From Pseudomonas rhizoryzae (lineage in GTDB: Bacteria > Pseudomonadota > Gammaproteobacteria > Pseudomonadales > Pseudomonadaceae), in NCBI RefSeq assembly GCF_005250615.1, contig NZ_SULM01000005.1, positions 62,001 to 126,000 on the forward strand: DNA of 64,000 nt. The letters run 5' to 3'. The translations under genes and the position numbers were made by a program. The notes beneath the pieces were generated by a model. It saw only the letters and a list, made by a program, of their open reading frames with translations. It did not search any database and was not told the DNA's origin. Positions 1 through 8,970 of this stretch are shown in pieces; position 1 is the stretch's first letter; the number at the start of each line of letters is the position of its first letter.

Positions 1-262
1 CTTGGCAGTTTGTCTTGATCTAAATGTTCGCCAGGCAACACTTTGGGGACAGTTGATCAATTTATTTTACTTTTAAATTGCTGATTATATTCAATTTATT
101 AAATTTTTGTTTTGCCTGTGCGACGGTTGGAGAAGTAACTGTTCGTGGGCGGTCATCTATCTTTCGATAATACCGGGATCCGTATTCAGCTTCTTCATGA
201 GTTAATGCCCGAATGTTATTTGGCCAGGGCCTATCCTTTGCTTACTGTCGCGCTACACCTGA
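1..262. other. AT-rich leading intergenic region
   Basis: Bases about 55-115 are strikingly AT-rich (runs of T and A) compared with the GC-rich surroundings, as expected for a promoter-containing upstream region. No gene is recognised here. An open frame starting at 145 runs antiphase through the desaturase gene and has no coding character. Confidence 0.4.
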
Positions 263-1264
263 ATGCGATGGGATGTAGTGGTGACTGTCTATCTGGATAC
301 GCGGCATCGCCGCCTGGTCAAATTACTTGCGCGAACCTTCATGGCCCGCAGCGAATGGCCTACCTGGATTTTGCTGATCGGCGTCTACGGCGGTTGGCTG
401 GGCCTGAGCGCCGCCTGGCCGCTGCTGGGCTACTGGACGCTGCCACCGTTGATCCTGGTCGTGGTACTCCAGCAATCCCTGCAGCACGAATTGATTCACG
501 GCCATCCCACACCCTGGCCACGAATCAATGCCGCGCTGGCCTATCCGCCGCTCGGGTTGTGGTTTCCCTATCCGCTCTATCGCGACAGCCATCTGGCTCA
601 TCATCGCCGCGAACATCTCACCGACCCGACTCTCGATCCCGAAAGTCGCTATGTCGACGGCGAGCTCTGGGAGCGCAGGGGATCGATTGGCCGAGGATTG
701 CTTTGGCTGGACAAGACCTTGCTCGGCCGGATCCTGATCGGGCCGCTGCTGGCGCTGCACGGAATGGTCGGGCACGAAGTCCGTCGCTGGCGCCGGGGGG
801 AGCAGGGCGTGCTGCGGGTGTGGCTAGTCCACTTGGGGTGCGTCATCGCGCTGCTCACGAGCATCCAGCACTTCTCCGGCATGCCGCTACTGGTCTACGT
901 CCTGGGGATCGCCTGGCCCGCCCTGGCGCTGGCCTTGGTCAGGTCCTTCTACGAACACCGCCCCGCGCAGGACCCGGCCCAGCGCTGTGTGCTCAATGAA
1001 AGCGCTGGGGTGTTGCGCCTGCTGTACCTCAACAACACCTTGCATCTCGTCCACCATGACCTGCCTGGCTTGCCCTGGTATCTCATCCCGCGAGTCTATC
1101 GGGCGAGGCGTAGCGCCTATCGAGTGCGCAGCGGTGACTTCGTCTTCTCGGGCTTTCGCGAGCTGGGACGACGCTTCGCCTGGCAAGCCGTGGATGCCCC
1201 CGTGCACCCCAGTGCGCGGGTCTCATGGGACGAGCGGGCCTGCGTCCATTGCATGCCATGGTAA
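263..1264 (+). CDS. Fatty acid desaturase family protein
   Basis: Membrane di-iron enzyme of the fatty acid desaturase superfamily, which introduces double bonds or hydroxyl groups into acyl chains or related lipids. All three histidine boxes are visible: HELIHGH at residues 75-81, HLAHHRREH at 110-118 and HLVHHD at 261-266. Hydrophobic stretches around residues 33-70 and 195-235 fit membrane hairpins. At 333 residues it has the usual length of the short bacterial branch. The start is uncertain: no good ribosome binding site precedes the ATG at 263, but the segment before the next ATG (341) reads like the conserved N-terminus of relatives (YLDTRHRR...RSEWPTW), so the longer form is preferred. 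Substrate unknown. It stands alone upstream of an amine oxidase on the same strand. Confidence 0.85.
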   Translation: MRWDVVVTVYLDTRHRRLVKLLARTFMARSEWPTWILLIGVYGGWLGLSAAWPLLGYWTLPPLILVVVLQQSLQHELIHGHPTPWPRINAALAYPPLGLWFPYPLYRDSHLAHHRREHLTDPTLDPESRYVDGELWERRGSIGRGLLWLDKTLLGRILIGPLLALHGMVGHEVRRWRRGEQGVLRVWLVHLGCVIALLTSIQHFSGMPLLVYVLGIAWPALALALVRSFYEHRPAQDPAQRCVLNESAGVLRLLYLNNTLHLVHHDLPGLPWYLIPRVYRARRSAYRVRSGDFVFSGFRELGRRFAWQAVDAPVHPSARVSWDERACVHCMPW

Positions 1265-1402
1265 TACCACCCCTATAGCAGCTGGGTTGTCTTGGTCCAA
1301 CTCCCAGGCTCTTTCAGTCGCCAAGGGAGCAGGGCGCTACCGCCTGCCTGTCTATACCTTTGCTAGAGTGCCAGGCTTCGTCAGGGTTGCGAGGGGTTAC
1401 AG

Positions 1403-2572
1403 GTGCAGGAATCGACATTCGAGGTGATCGTGCTGGGGCTGGGCGCCATGGGAGCGGCCAGCCTGTATCAGCTGGCCAAGCGCGGCGTGAAGGTTGCGGG
1501 CATAGATCGCTTTACGCCGCCCCATGAGCAGGGCTCCAGCCATGGGGCAACGCGCATCACGCGCCAGGCGGTGGGCGAGGGGGCCGCCTACGTTCCCTTG
1601 GCGCTGCGCTCTCATCAGCTATGGCGAGAACTGGAGGCCGAGCGAGGCGTGAGCCTGTTCGAGCAGTGCGGCGTGCTGATCATGACGGCAACAGCCACCG
1701 CTACCTCCCATCACGGTCGCCCGGATTTTACTCGGACCACCCTGGAGCTGGCGCGGCGCTACGGTATCACCCACGAGGAGTGGGACGGCCCCACCATTCG
1801 CCAGCGCTTTCCACAGTTCCAGGTGGCGGACGACGCTCTCGGCTATTTCGAGCCAGGAGGCGGTTATCTCTACCCGGAAGCCTGTATCCAGGCTCAGTTG
1901 GACGGTGCCCGGGAGCGGGGTGCCCGGCTGTTCACCGATACCGTCATCGACCGCTTGGAGCAGGACGCCAGTGGCGTGATCCTGCATTCGGCTCAGCGGA
2001 GCTGGCGTGCCAAGCGGGTAGTGGTTGCCGCCGGCATGTGGAGCGCGGAGCTATTGGGCGCGCCTTTCGACAAGCTACTGCGCGTCTGTCGCCAGACCCT
2101 GCATTGGTTCGAAGTGGTCGAGCCCGAACGGTTTCCCGCTGACTCTCCCAGTTTCATCCTGGCCCATGGCAGCGGCGATAGCGATCTCTTCTACGGCTTT
2201 CCGCCCTTGCCCGGTGAAGGCTCGATGAAGGTGGCTACCGAGCAATATGAAAATAATACCACCCCTACTGGGATTGATCGGTCACTTCACCCTGAAGAAT
2301 CGAGCGAGCTGTTCAGTGATCAAGTGGAAAGGTGGATCGCCGGACTGGGGCCACGCGCCCTGCGCAGCGCGGTCTGTGCCTACACCGTGACCCCGGATTT
2401 CGGCTTCATCGTCGATGAGCATCCGGCGATGCCCGATGTGACCGTGGTCAGTGCCTGTTCCGGGCATGGCTTCAAGCATTCGGCGGCGCTGGGCGAGGCG
2501 CTGGCGCAGCGAGTCACCGAAGGGCGCAGCGATCTCGATCTGAGCAGCTTCAGTCTGGCGCGGTTCGGCTAG
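1403..2572 (+). CDS. solA: N-methyl-L-tryptophan oxidase / monomeric sarcosine oxidase family
   Basis: FAD-dependent amine oxidase that demethylates N-methyl amino acids with release of formaldehyde and H2O2. The N-terminal dinucleotide-binding fold is plain (GLGAMGAAS near residues 12-20, followed by acidic D35). C325, in CAYTVTPDFGF, sits where the MSOX/MTOX family attaches FAD covalently through cysteine. The 389-residue length matches the family (about 370-390). The start is a GTG at 1403. The 3' end overlaps by 4 bases the convergent gene on the minus strand. The family is clear; sarcosine versus N-methyltryptophan as substrate cannot be decided from sequence. Confidence 0.85.
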   Translation: MQESTFEVIVLGLGAMGAASLYQLAKRGVKVAGIDRFTPPHEQGSSHGATRITRQAVGEGAAYVPLALRSHQLWRELEAERGVSLFEQCGVLIMTATATATSHHGRPDFTRTTLELARRYGITHEEWDGPTIRQRFPQFQVADDALGYFEPGGGYLYPEACIQAQLDGARERGARLFTDTVIDRLEQDASGVILHSAQRSWRAKRVVVAAGMWSAELLGAPFDKLLRVCRQTLHWFEVVEPERFPADSPSFILAHGSGDSDLFYGFPPLPGEGSMKVATEQYENNTTPTGIDRSLHPEESSELFSDQVERWIAGLGPRALRSAVCAYTVTPDFGFIVDEHPAMPDVTVVSACSGHGFKHSAALGEALAQRVTEGRSDLDLSSFSLARFG

Positions 2573-3225
2573 CGACTGCGGACCGTCAGGGTCACCAGCC
2601 GCGTCACCACCAGGGCGATATACATGACGCCGGAGAACTGGGCCAGCATGACCAGCGAACGCGCCATGGGGCGGATGGGATAGATATCGCTCAGGCCGAC
2701 GCCGGAGAGGATCGCGAAGCTGACGTAGAGCAATTCCGTCCAGGTGCGCGCGGCCATGGGGTCGTTGGCGGCGGTGAAGCTGTGCGGCTGCAGGATCTGG
2801 CAGGCCGAGTAGGCGTGGGCGAAGGCCCAGGCCAGCAGGGTGAAGGTCGCGCCGACGGCGAAGAGTTCATCGGTGGTCGCGCGCTGGTCTTCCATCATGT
2901 AGGCGATGAGGCTGCCCGCCGCATAGAAGTAGAAGACCGCATCGAGGATCGCGAGGGACACTACCAGTTGGGTATTACCGTGCCATTCGACCATCACCGT
3001 CAGCACCAGGATGCAGCCGGCGAGAATGAAGCCCAGCCATTGGATGGTCGGACTGCGACGCACCATGCGCAAGGCGGTGGCCAGGACGATGATGCCGAAG
3101 GCGCCAATAAGGGCGCGGCCATGCTCTTCCTGTTCCACCAGCGGATAGAGGAGCAAGCCGAGCAGCTGGATGAACAGCAGATTGGCGGAGGGGTAGCGGA
3201 CCAGGTAGTGCAGCGGGGTCTTCAT
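2569..3225 (-). CDS. Two-TM ion-channel-like membrane protein
   Basis: About 218 residues with five to six hydrophobic segments. The C-terminal part has a pore-helix arrangement like the bacterial ion channel 2 family: an aromatic helix (TELLYVSFAIL), then SGVGLSDIYP at about residues 174-183, then a last transmembrane segment. SGVGLSDI occupies the place of the potassium filter TVGYGD; the conserved tyrosine and the second glycine are replaced, so K+ selectivity is doubtful. The open frame extends upstream to 3303, but the ATG at 3225 (MKTPLHYL) begins the natural membrane protein and the upstream part looks like non-coding sequence. It is convergent with the amine oxidase and follows the Fsr-type transporter on the same strand with an 88-base gap. 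Confidence 0.7.
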   Translation of the reverse strand: MKTPLHYLVRYPSANLLFIQLLGLLLYPLVEQEEHGRALIGAFGIIVLATALRMVRRSPTIQWLGFILAGCILVLTVMVEWHGNTQLVVSLAILDAVFYFYAAGSLIAYMMEDQRATTDELFAVGATFTLLAWAFAHAYSACQILQPHSFTAANDPMAARTWTELLYVSFAILSGVGLSDIYPIRPMARSLVMLAQFSGVMYIALVVTRLVTLTVRSR

Positions 3226-3313
3226 CGGGGCTCGGTGAAAGGTCGGAGGGCGCAAGCGTAGCGGTTGGTGAAGGGCGCCGCCACGGGCAACGTCACTGCC
3301 CATGGCGTAACGC

Positions 3314-4546
3314 TCAGTTGCCTTGGCGGCGCGTGACCGGCAGCAGGATGGTGAGCACGCCCAGCAACGGCATGTAGGAGCACAGCTGGTAGACGTATTC
3401 GATGCCGCGGTGGTCCGCCAGGTTGCCCAGGCCCGCCGCGGCGATGGCGCTGACGCCGAACATCAGGCCGAAGAAGACCCCGGCGATCATGCCCACGTTG
3501 CCCGGCACCAGTTCCTGGGCGTAGACCACGATGGCGGAAAAGGCCGAGGCTAGGATGAAGCCGATGATCACACTGAGGACACTGGTCCAGAACAGGTCCA
3601 CGTAGGGCAGGGCGAGGGTGAAGGGCGCCGCCCCGAGGATGGAGAACCAGATCACCGCCTTGCGACCGATGCGATCGCCGATGGGGCCGCCCAGGAAGGT
3701 CCCGGCCGCCACCGCTCCGAGAAAGAGGAATAAATGCAGTTGGGAGCTGGCTACCGACAGACCGAAGCGCTCGATGAGATAGAAGGTAAAGTAGCTGGTG
3801 ATGCTGGCCATGTAGATGTACTTGGAGAATACCAGCAGCGCCAGTATGACCAGCGCAAAGGTCACGCGACCGCGCGAGAGGCCGTGGCTCACGTTCACCG
3901 GCTTGCGGCCCTTGGCGCTGCGCAGGTGGTTGCGATACCAACGCGACAGTCCGTACTGCACGCCGATGGCGAAGAGCGCGAACAGGGCGAACCAGGCCAC
4001 GTGGGTCTGGCCATAGGGAATGATGATGGCCGCCGCCAGCAGGGGGCCAATGGCCGTGCCGGCGTTGCCGCCCACCTGGAAGGTCGATTGGGCCAGGCCG
4101 AAGCGACCACCCGAGGCCAGGCGCGCCACGCGTGAGGTTTCCGGGTGGAAGGTCGAGGAACCGACCCCAATCAGGGCGGAGGCGGCGAGTATGGCCGGAA
4201 AGCTACCGACGAAGGCGAGCAGCAGAACACCGAACAGGGTGCAGACCATGCCGGCGGGCAGCAGGTAGGGTTTTGGATAGCGATCGGTATGGAAGCCGAT
4301 CCAGGGTTGCAGCAGCGAGGCGGTGATCTGGAACGCCAGGGTGATCAAGCCGACTTGGGTAAAAGTCAGATCATAGCTGTCCTTGAGCATCGGATAGATC
4401 GACGGCAGGACGGACTGGATAAGGTCGTTGACGAGGTGGGCGAGTGCGCAGGAAGCGAGGATTCCCATGACCAGAGGCGAGGTTGCGGGGATAGCGGACA
4501 GGGGCGTTTCGCCAGGTGCCGCTGGGGTGGCAGAGGAGACGGCCAT
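3314..4546 (-). CDS. fsr: MFS transporter, Fsr (fosmidomycin resistance) family
   Basis: A 410-residue major facilitator protein with about twelve hydrophobic segments. Its N-terminal half carries features typical of the fosmidomycin-resistance family: HLVNDLIQSVLPSIYP, PWIGFHTDRYPKPY and STFHPETSR. It probably exports small hydrophilic toxic compounds by proton antiport; the natural substrate is unknown. It is divergent from the OhrR-like regulator gene (180-base intergenic region), so that regulator could control it, which is inference. The ATG at 4546 is followed by a Pro/Ala-rich cytoplasmic tail before the first membrane helix. Confidence 0.85.
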   Translation of the reverse strand: MAVSSATPAAPGETPLSAIPATSPLVMGILASCALAHLVNDLIQSVLPSIYPMLKDSYDLTFTQVGLITLAFQITASLLQPWIGFHTDRYPKPYLLPAGMVCTLFGVLLLAFVGSFPAILAASALIGVGSSTFHPETSRVARLASGGRFGLAQSTFQVGGNAGTAIGPLLAAAIIIPYGQTHVAWFALFALFAIGVQYGLSRWYRNHLRSAKGRKPVNVSHGLSRGRVTFALVILALLVFSKYIYMASITSYFTFYLIERFGLSVASSQLHLFLFLGAVAAGTFLGGPIGDRIGRKAVIWFSILGAAPFTLALPYVDLFWTSVLSVIIGFILASAFSAIVVYAQELVPGNVGMIAGVFFGLMFGVSAIAAAGLGNLADHRGIEYVYQLCSYMPLLGVLTILLPVTRRQGN

Positions 4547-4726
4547 GCAGGTATTACCCTTATTATTTATGTCCAGCCGTTCACTGTGGCATTCTGTCGA
4601 CTCTGAATCCAGAACAAGTTGCCGGATACATCCGGCGGCTGATCACTTGGACCCGGGTCTTATAGCGCGCTATGGTGCCGGTGGCCCTGGTCAATCCTGT
4701 TCACGCCTTTCGTTACGGCATACCTC

Positions 4727-5179
4727 ATGACTGTCAAAGATCCACTGCTCCTCGACCAGCAACTGTGCTTCTCCCTGTACTCGGCTTCGCTCGCCATGAC
4801 GCAGCTCTACAAGCCATTACTGGAGAGCATGGGGCTGACCTTCCCGCAATACCTGATCATGCTCGTGCTGTGGGAGCATGACGGTTTGACGCTCAAGGAG
4901 CTGTCCAACCGGCTGCGCCAGGATTCGGGAGCCCTGACCCCGGTGGTCAAGCGCCTCGAAGCCGCCGGCCTGGTCACGCGCCGCCGTAGTACCGAAGACG
5001 AGCGCAACCTGTCGATTGAGCTCACCGCTGCCGGTCGTGGCCTGCGTGAGCAGGCCAATGGGGTCAACGGGCGGGTACGGCAGGTCTGCGCCCTGGGCGA
5101 TGCCGGCCTGGACGATCTGCGGGAGACCCTGATCATGCTGCGTAGTCGCCTTGATGAAGAAGGTGCGACCCGTTCCTGA
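4727..5179 (+). CDS. ohrR: MarR-family regulator, OhrR type
   Basis: A 150-residue winged-helix repressor. The N-terminus LDQQLCFSLYSAS contains C14 in the context of the peroxide-sensing cysteine of OhrR. The downstream LTFPQYLIMLVLWE and DSGALTPVVKRLEAAGLVTRRRSTEDERN are the recognition helix and wing of this subfamily. OhrR senses organic hydroperoxides through that cysteine and normally represses the thiol peroxidase gene ohr. No ohr gene is next to it here; the neighbours are an Fsr-type efflux pump (divergent) and a short unknown gene 50 bases downstream. Assignment to MarR is certain, to OhrR likely. Confidence 0.85.
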   Translation: MTVKDPLLLDQQLCFSLYSASLAMTQLYKPLLESMGLTFPQYLIMLVLWEHDGLTLKELSNRLRQDSGALTPVVKRLEAAGLVTRRRSTEDERNLSIELTAAGRGLREQANGVNGRVRQVCALGDAGLDDLRETLIMLRSRLDEEGATRS

Positions 5180-5229
5180 ACCAACCGCGGGGTGGTGGTT
5201 CCCATGGCTACAGTCGCCGGGGAAATCGT

Positions 5230-5493
5230 ATGACCTTCACCTACCAGCCTGACCAGGACTATTTGCTCGTCGATCTCGCCAGCGATCGTACCGCCGGCAA
5301 GCTGTTGCAGGGGGAACTGCACATCGCCGAGGGCTGCCAGGACGAGGATCCGCGAACCTATGCGCGGCTGCTTGGCGAGGAACTGCGCAGTACCCTGGGT
5401 GACGTGGTCGGGCGGCGTGAGGGCGACATCCTCACCCTGCGCCGTACGGGTATAAAGTTGCGCTTGGTGCCTGTAGAAGTCGCCTGCGACTAG
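5230..5493 (+). CDS. Small hypothetical protein, possibly DUF3509-like
   Basis: An 87-residue soluble protein with an ATG at 5230 preceded by a GGGGA ribosome binding site. It follows the OhrR-type gene by 50 bases on the same strand and may be co-transcribed. The sequence is acidic in the middle (EGCQDEDPRTYARLLGEEL) and ends in beta-strand-like alternation (DILTLRRTGIKLRLVPVEV). It resembles in size and pattern the small DUF3509 proteins of pseudomonads, but I cannot confirm that. Function unknown. The stop codon lies inside a perfect 10-bp inverted repeat. Confidence 0.65.
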   Translation: MTFTYQPDQDYLLVDLASDRTAGKLLQGELHIAEGCQDEDPRTYARLLGEELRSTLGDVVGRREGDILTLRRTGIKLRLVPVEVACD

Positions 5494-5520
5494 CCAGCCA
5501 TGAACCATTGGGCTGGCTAG
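5490..5520 (+). terminator. Inverted repeat overlapping a stop codon, terminator-like
   Basis: CTAGCCAGCC (5490-5499) and GGCTGGCTAG (5511-5520) form a perfect 10-bp stem with an 11-base loop. It starts at the stop codon of the small gene ending at 5493. There is no T-run after it, so it may be a transcript-stabilising or Rho-assisted hairpin rather than a classical intrinsic terminator. Confidence 0.5.
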
Positions 5521-5766
5521 CCTGCGGGAGCGCCACTCCAGACCAAGAGCTGGCCGACACCGAGCGCCAGGACCTGGCGCCTGGACGCCTTGGGTGCAGC
5601 GGAGGACATGGCAACGAGGCTGTACGCAAACGAGGATCGGACGTTAGCCGTTGCTGAGGTCTGCTGTAATCGTCGGACGTCATAATTCAGGCGCCATTTT
5701 GTAATCAAGCCGACATCTCGCCGCCCTAGGCTTTGACGCACAACCGTCTTCCAGCAGTGGCGAACC

Positions 5767-7437
5767 ATGCTCCGTCTCCGCACTCCTTTCCGTCGTTTGT
5801 CGCGTCGCTCTTGGCTGAGATCGCTCAAGACCGGCCCGCGGATGCTCTGTTCCTTCACCTTCGCCGCCGTGCTGCTCGCTGGTCTGGGCACCTTCTCGCT
5901 ATGGGAAATGCAACAGCTGCGGCGTCAGGCACTGATCATGGAGCAGCATTCCCTGCCGAGCATCGCCCTCGCCGATGCGCTGGCGATCAACCTCGGCAAG
6001 TTACGCAACCAGGCTTCGGTGGTACTGCTCAATGCCGAGGATCCAGGCGCCGTGGCCATGACCAGGATCACCCTGGAACAGTTGGTGAACGAGACCGATC
6101 AACTGTTCCGCGACTATCAGCCGGTCATCGCCGACAACACCGAGCGCGATTCGGTCAAGGCGTTGCACGATGCCTATCAGCCCTTCGTGGCCGGCTTGCG
6201 CGAAGAAGTGAAGCTGATCGAGCAACAGCAACTCGCGGCAGCGCGGGTAAAGCTGGATACCGTGGTGAATCTGCAGGGCGACCTGATGGACATGCAGGTC
6301 CAGCTGCTGCGCGAACTGAACAAGCAGAGTGCGGCCCAGGCCACGGAGCGAGCCGAAGCCCAGTTCGTCCAGGCCCGCACCATTGTCTGGTCGGCCATCG
6401 GGGGGGCTATCGTGGTGCTGCTGCTACTGGCCTGGCGCCTGACCCGCAGCGTGGTACAGCCACTGCGGCAGGCGGTGGACATTGCCACCGGTATCGCGGC
6501 GGGCGATCTGCGGCAGAACATCCAAGCCCAGGGGCGCGATGAGGCGACCGTGCTGCTGCTGGCGCTGGAGCGCATGCAGGGCAATCTACGCGAGGTGTTG
6601 GCGCATACCGGTAATGCTTCCGAGCAATTGGCGTCAGCCTCGACGCAGATGTGCGCGGTGATGGACGAGAGCTGTCTCAATCTGGAGCGGCAGACCGCCG
6701 AAATCCAGCAAGCGGCGACGGCGGTCAACCAACTCAACCAGGCGGTGCAGGCCGTCTGCGAGCACGCCATGTCCACTTCCGAGGAGTCCCGGCGCTGCGT
6801 CGACCAGGCCCATGAAGGAAAGGCGCAGGTGCAGGAGACGCTGGTCGCCATCACCGAACTGGTGGGTAACGTCGACGAGGCCGCTGCCCAGGCCGGGCAT
6901 CTGGCCGAGCAGTCCAAGGGCATCAGCAAGATGCTCGACGTCATTCGCGAAGTGGCCGAGCAGACCAATCTGCTGGCACTCAATGCCGCCATCGAAGCGG
7001 CCCGCGCCGGGGATGCCGGACGGGGCTTCGCCGTGGTCGCGGACGAGGTGCGCGGCCTGGCACGCCGTACCGGCGATTCGACCCGCGAGATCGAAGGCCT
7101 GATCGGCGGCGTGCAACAGGTTTCTCAGAAGACCGCGATGGCCCTCGATCAGAGCCGCGCCCAGGCCAGCCAGACGCGCGACAAGGCCCAGGCCACCTGG
7201 CAGGTGCTCGAGGGCATCACCCACGCCGTCGCCGCCATCGAACGGCGCAACGATGCGATCTCCGCCGCCACCCAGCAACAGACGGCGACCACCGAAGAGG
7301 TCGACCGTAACCTGACGCTGATTCGCGATGCTGCCACCCAGACCGCGGCCGGCGCGCAGCAGACCAGTGCCAGTAGCCAGCAACTCTCGAGTCTGGCCGC
7401 CGATCTGCACGGCACCTTGCAACGCTTCGTGGTCTGA
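5767..7437 (+). CDS. Methyl-accepting chemotaxis protein
   Basis: A 556-residue transmembrane chemoreceptor. It has a basic N-terminus, TM1 around residues 25-47, a periplasmic domain of about 155 residues whose helical pattern fits the four-helix-bundle (4HB_MCP) type, TM2 around 205-224, a HAMP domain to about 270, and a long cytoplasmic coiled coil. The hairpin tip that contacts CheA/CheW is intact ([18 protein letters not shown] and [12 protein letters not shown], about residues 398-432). There is no C-terminal CheR-docking pentapeptide; the protein ends LQRFVV. Ligand unknown. The gene stands alone and is convergent with a diguanylate cyclase gene. Confidence 0.93.
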   Translation: MLRLRTPFRRLSRRSWLRSLKTGPRMLCSFTFAAVLLAGLGTFSLWEMQQLRRQALIMEQHSLPSIALADALAINLGKLRNQASVVLLNAEDPGAVAMTRITLEQLVNETDQLFRDYQPVIADNTERDSVKALHDAYQPFVAGLREEVKLIEQQQLAAARVKLDTVVNLQGDLMDMQVQLLRELNKQSAAQATERAEAQFVQARTIVWSAIGGAIVVLLLLAWRLTRSVVQPLRQAVDIATGIAAGDLRQNIQAQGRDEATVLLLALERMQGNLREVLAHTGNASEQLASASTQMCAVMDESCLNLERQTAEIQQAATAVNQLNQAVQAVCEHAMSTSEESRRCVDQAHEGKAQVQETLVAITELVGNVDEAAAQAGHLAEQSKGISKMLDVIREVAEQTNLLALNAAIEAARAGDAGRGFAVVADEVRGLARRTGDSTREIEGLIGGVQQVSQKTAMALDQSRAQASQTRDKAQATWQVLEGITHAVAAIERRNDAISAATQQQTATTEEVDRNLTLIRDAATQTAAGAQQTSASSQQLSSLAADLHGTLQRFVV

Positions 7438-7474
7438 GACCGAGCTCCCTGGGTAGACCAGGGGGGCGGTCTCA
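7435..7474. terminator. Bidirectional hairpin between convergent genes
   Basis: TGAGACCG (7435-7442) pairs with CGGTCTCA (7467-7474), with an inner CCCTGG/CCAGGG stem. The structure contains the stop codons of both convergent genes (chemoreceptor and diguanylate cyclase). No T-run is present, so termination is inferred from position and symmetry. Confidence 0.5.
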
Positions 7475-8503
7475 GGCGGCCAGCATCACCCGGTCGCGTC
7501 CTTCCTGCTTGCCCCGGTAGAGCGCCTGATCAGCGCGCTCCAGGGCGCTGGCGAAGGCCTCGCAGTTGCGGATCTCGCAGACCGCCAGGGTTGCCGTGAC
7601 CCGTGCCGGGCCACGTTCGATGACCTGGCTCACCTCGGCCAGACGGTGCCGGATGCGCTCCGCGACCGTCCAGGCCACGCTGGTCGAAGCGCCGGGCAAT
7701 AGCACCAGAAATTCCTCGCCACCCCAGCGTGCGGCAAAATCCGATTGCCGGACCTCGCGACGGATGACATCGGCGATCCCTTGCAGCACCAGATCACCGC
7801 AGTCATGGCCGAAGCGGTCATTGATGTGCTTGAAATGATCGACGTCGAACAGGATGAGACTGCCGCTCAGGCACGGGCCGTTGACTGCCCGGTCGAGAAT
7901 GCGCCGCCGGTTGTACAGGTTGGTGAGGCTGTCATGGCTGGCGGAGTGCAGCAGGTCCAGCTGCATCTTGGTGCTGTGGTGAAAGGAGGCCGCCGTGCCA
8001 TAGAGCAACAGCAGCAGGGCGCTGGTGACGTTGATCGTGCCGAACAGCTGCATGGCCAGGGGCGGCAGCCCAGCGGCCGGGTGCAGCAGATAGCCGCCGG
8101 CCAGGGTAACCAGGATGCCGCTGACCAGCAGCAGATGCCGTTTGGGCGCGGTGCGGTAGTTGTAGATGACAATGGGCAGGATGCACAGCACGTAGTAATG
8201 GAAGTTGCTGTCCCAGCCGAGCTGCCAGGTGGCGAGCCAGGCGTGAGCGACGATCTCGCTGCACATGGTGAGGCTCGCGGCTCGATAGCGGCGGCGACGC
8301 AAGGCGGCCAGGCAACCCAGGTACAACGAGACGCTGAGCACATTGGCCCAGACCATCAGGGGCTTATCGAACAGGATGAAGACGGCCAGCAGGACCAGGT
8401 GAATCGCCATGGCCGATTGCACCACGGGTTTGGCGACGCACCAGAACTGTTCCAGGGAATCTTGCAGGGCCTGGTCACGATCGCGGGAGGAAAGAGCATT
8501 CAT
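7472..8503 (-). CDS. Membrane diguanylate cyclase (GGDEF domain)
   Basis: About 343 residues: five to six hydrophobic segments (residues about 30-190), then a GGDEF domain making the second messenger c-di-GMP from two GTP. The active-site loop is GGEEF at about residue 261, and the inhibitory I-site RxxD (RQSD) lies exactly five residues before it, so product inhibition is expected. Oddity: the strand after the active site reads VTATLAVCE where most cyclases have a VSxGxA pattern. The open frame runs upstream to 8749, but the extra 82 residues are arginine-rich with no family character, so the ATG at 8503 (MNALSSRDRD) is chosen. The enzyme is monocistronic, with no EAL domain. Confidence 0.85.
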   Translation of the reverse strand: MNALSSRDRDQALQDSLEQFWCVAKPVVQSAMAIHLVLLAVFILFDKPLMVWANVLSVSLYLGCLAALRRRRYRAASLTMCSEIVAHAWLATWQLGWDSNFHYYVLCILPIVIYNYRTAPKRHLLLVSGILVTLAGGYLLHPAAGLPPLAMQLFGTINVTSALLLLLYGTAASFHHSTKMQLDLLHSASHDSLTNLYNRRRILDRAVNGPCLSGSLILFDVDHFKHINDRFGHDCGDLVLQGIADVIRREVRQSDFAARWGGEEFLVLLPGASTSVAWTVAERIRHRLAEVSQVIERGPARVTATLAVCEIRNCEAFASALERADQALYRGKQEGRDRVMLAA

Positions 8504-8964
8504 CGAGGGGTCCGTTGAAATACATTGCGCCAACAATAAATGCGCTAATAGTAAGCTTAATGGCAAACGGCCAGCCTGGCCAATCCTCCGGTCGAGTGGA
8601 GCGGAAGAAGTGCCCAATGGATAGCCGCGCCAGACGACCCGCCGGTCACGTTTGAAGATCGTGCTGGTTTCCCGTCTACGTGGTGCTTTGCCACGCGGCT
8701 TATCTGCTGAACGTCGAGCGATCCTTGAGTCACCGAAAAGGATGAACACCTCGCTCAGTCATCTGTCTTTTCTCCTTGGCGCAACCGCGGCGCTGGCGTT
8801 CTTCGACATCATCCAGCGCGAGGCCGCCGCAAATCTTGCCGAGAGCAGCGTCAAGGTGCCGTCCGGAACGATCGTACGCCACCAGATCCGCGCCACGGCT
8901 TGCTCAGCGGTGGGGACGCCTCTAAGGTGACGGCGCGCCACCCAGGCGCTCTGCAACCTCGGAG
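8504..8964. other. Intergenic region between diguanylate cyclase and CdaR-like regulator
   Basis: About 460 bases containing the divergent promoters of the two flanking genes. A 62-codon plus-strand frame begins at 8742 (MNTSLSHLSFLLGATAALAF) and could encode a tiny membrane peptide, but its ribosome binding site spacing is poor and I do not call it. No repeat or RNA gene is recognised. Confidence 0.4.
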
Positions 8965-8970
8965 GTGGCC

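Noticed and set aside
145-999. 284-codon frame overlapping the desaturase gene
   Set aside because: Different frame of the same DNA; the desaturase frame holds all three histidine boxes.
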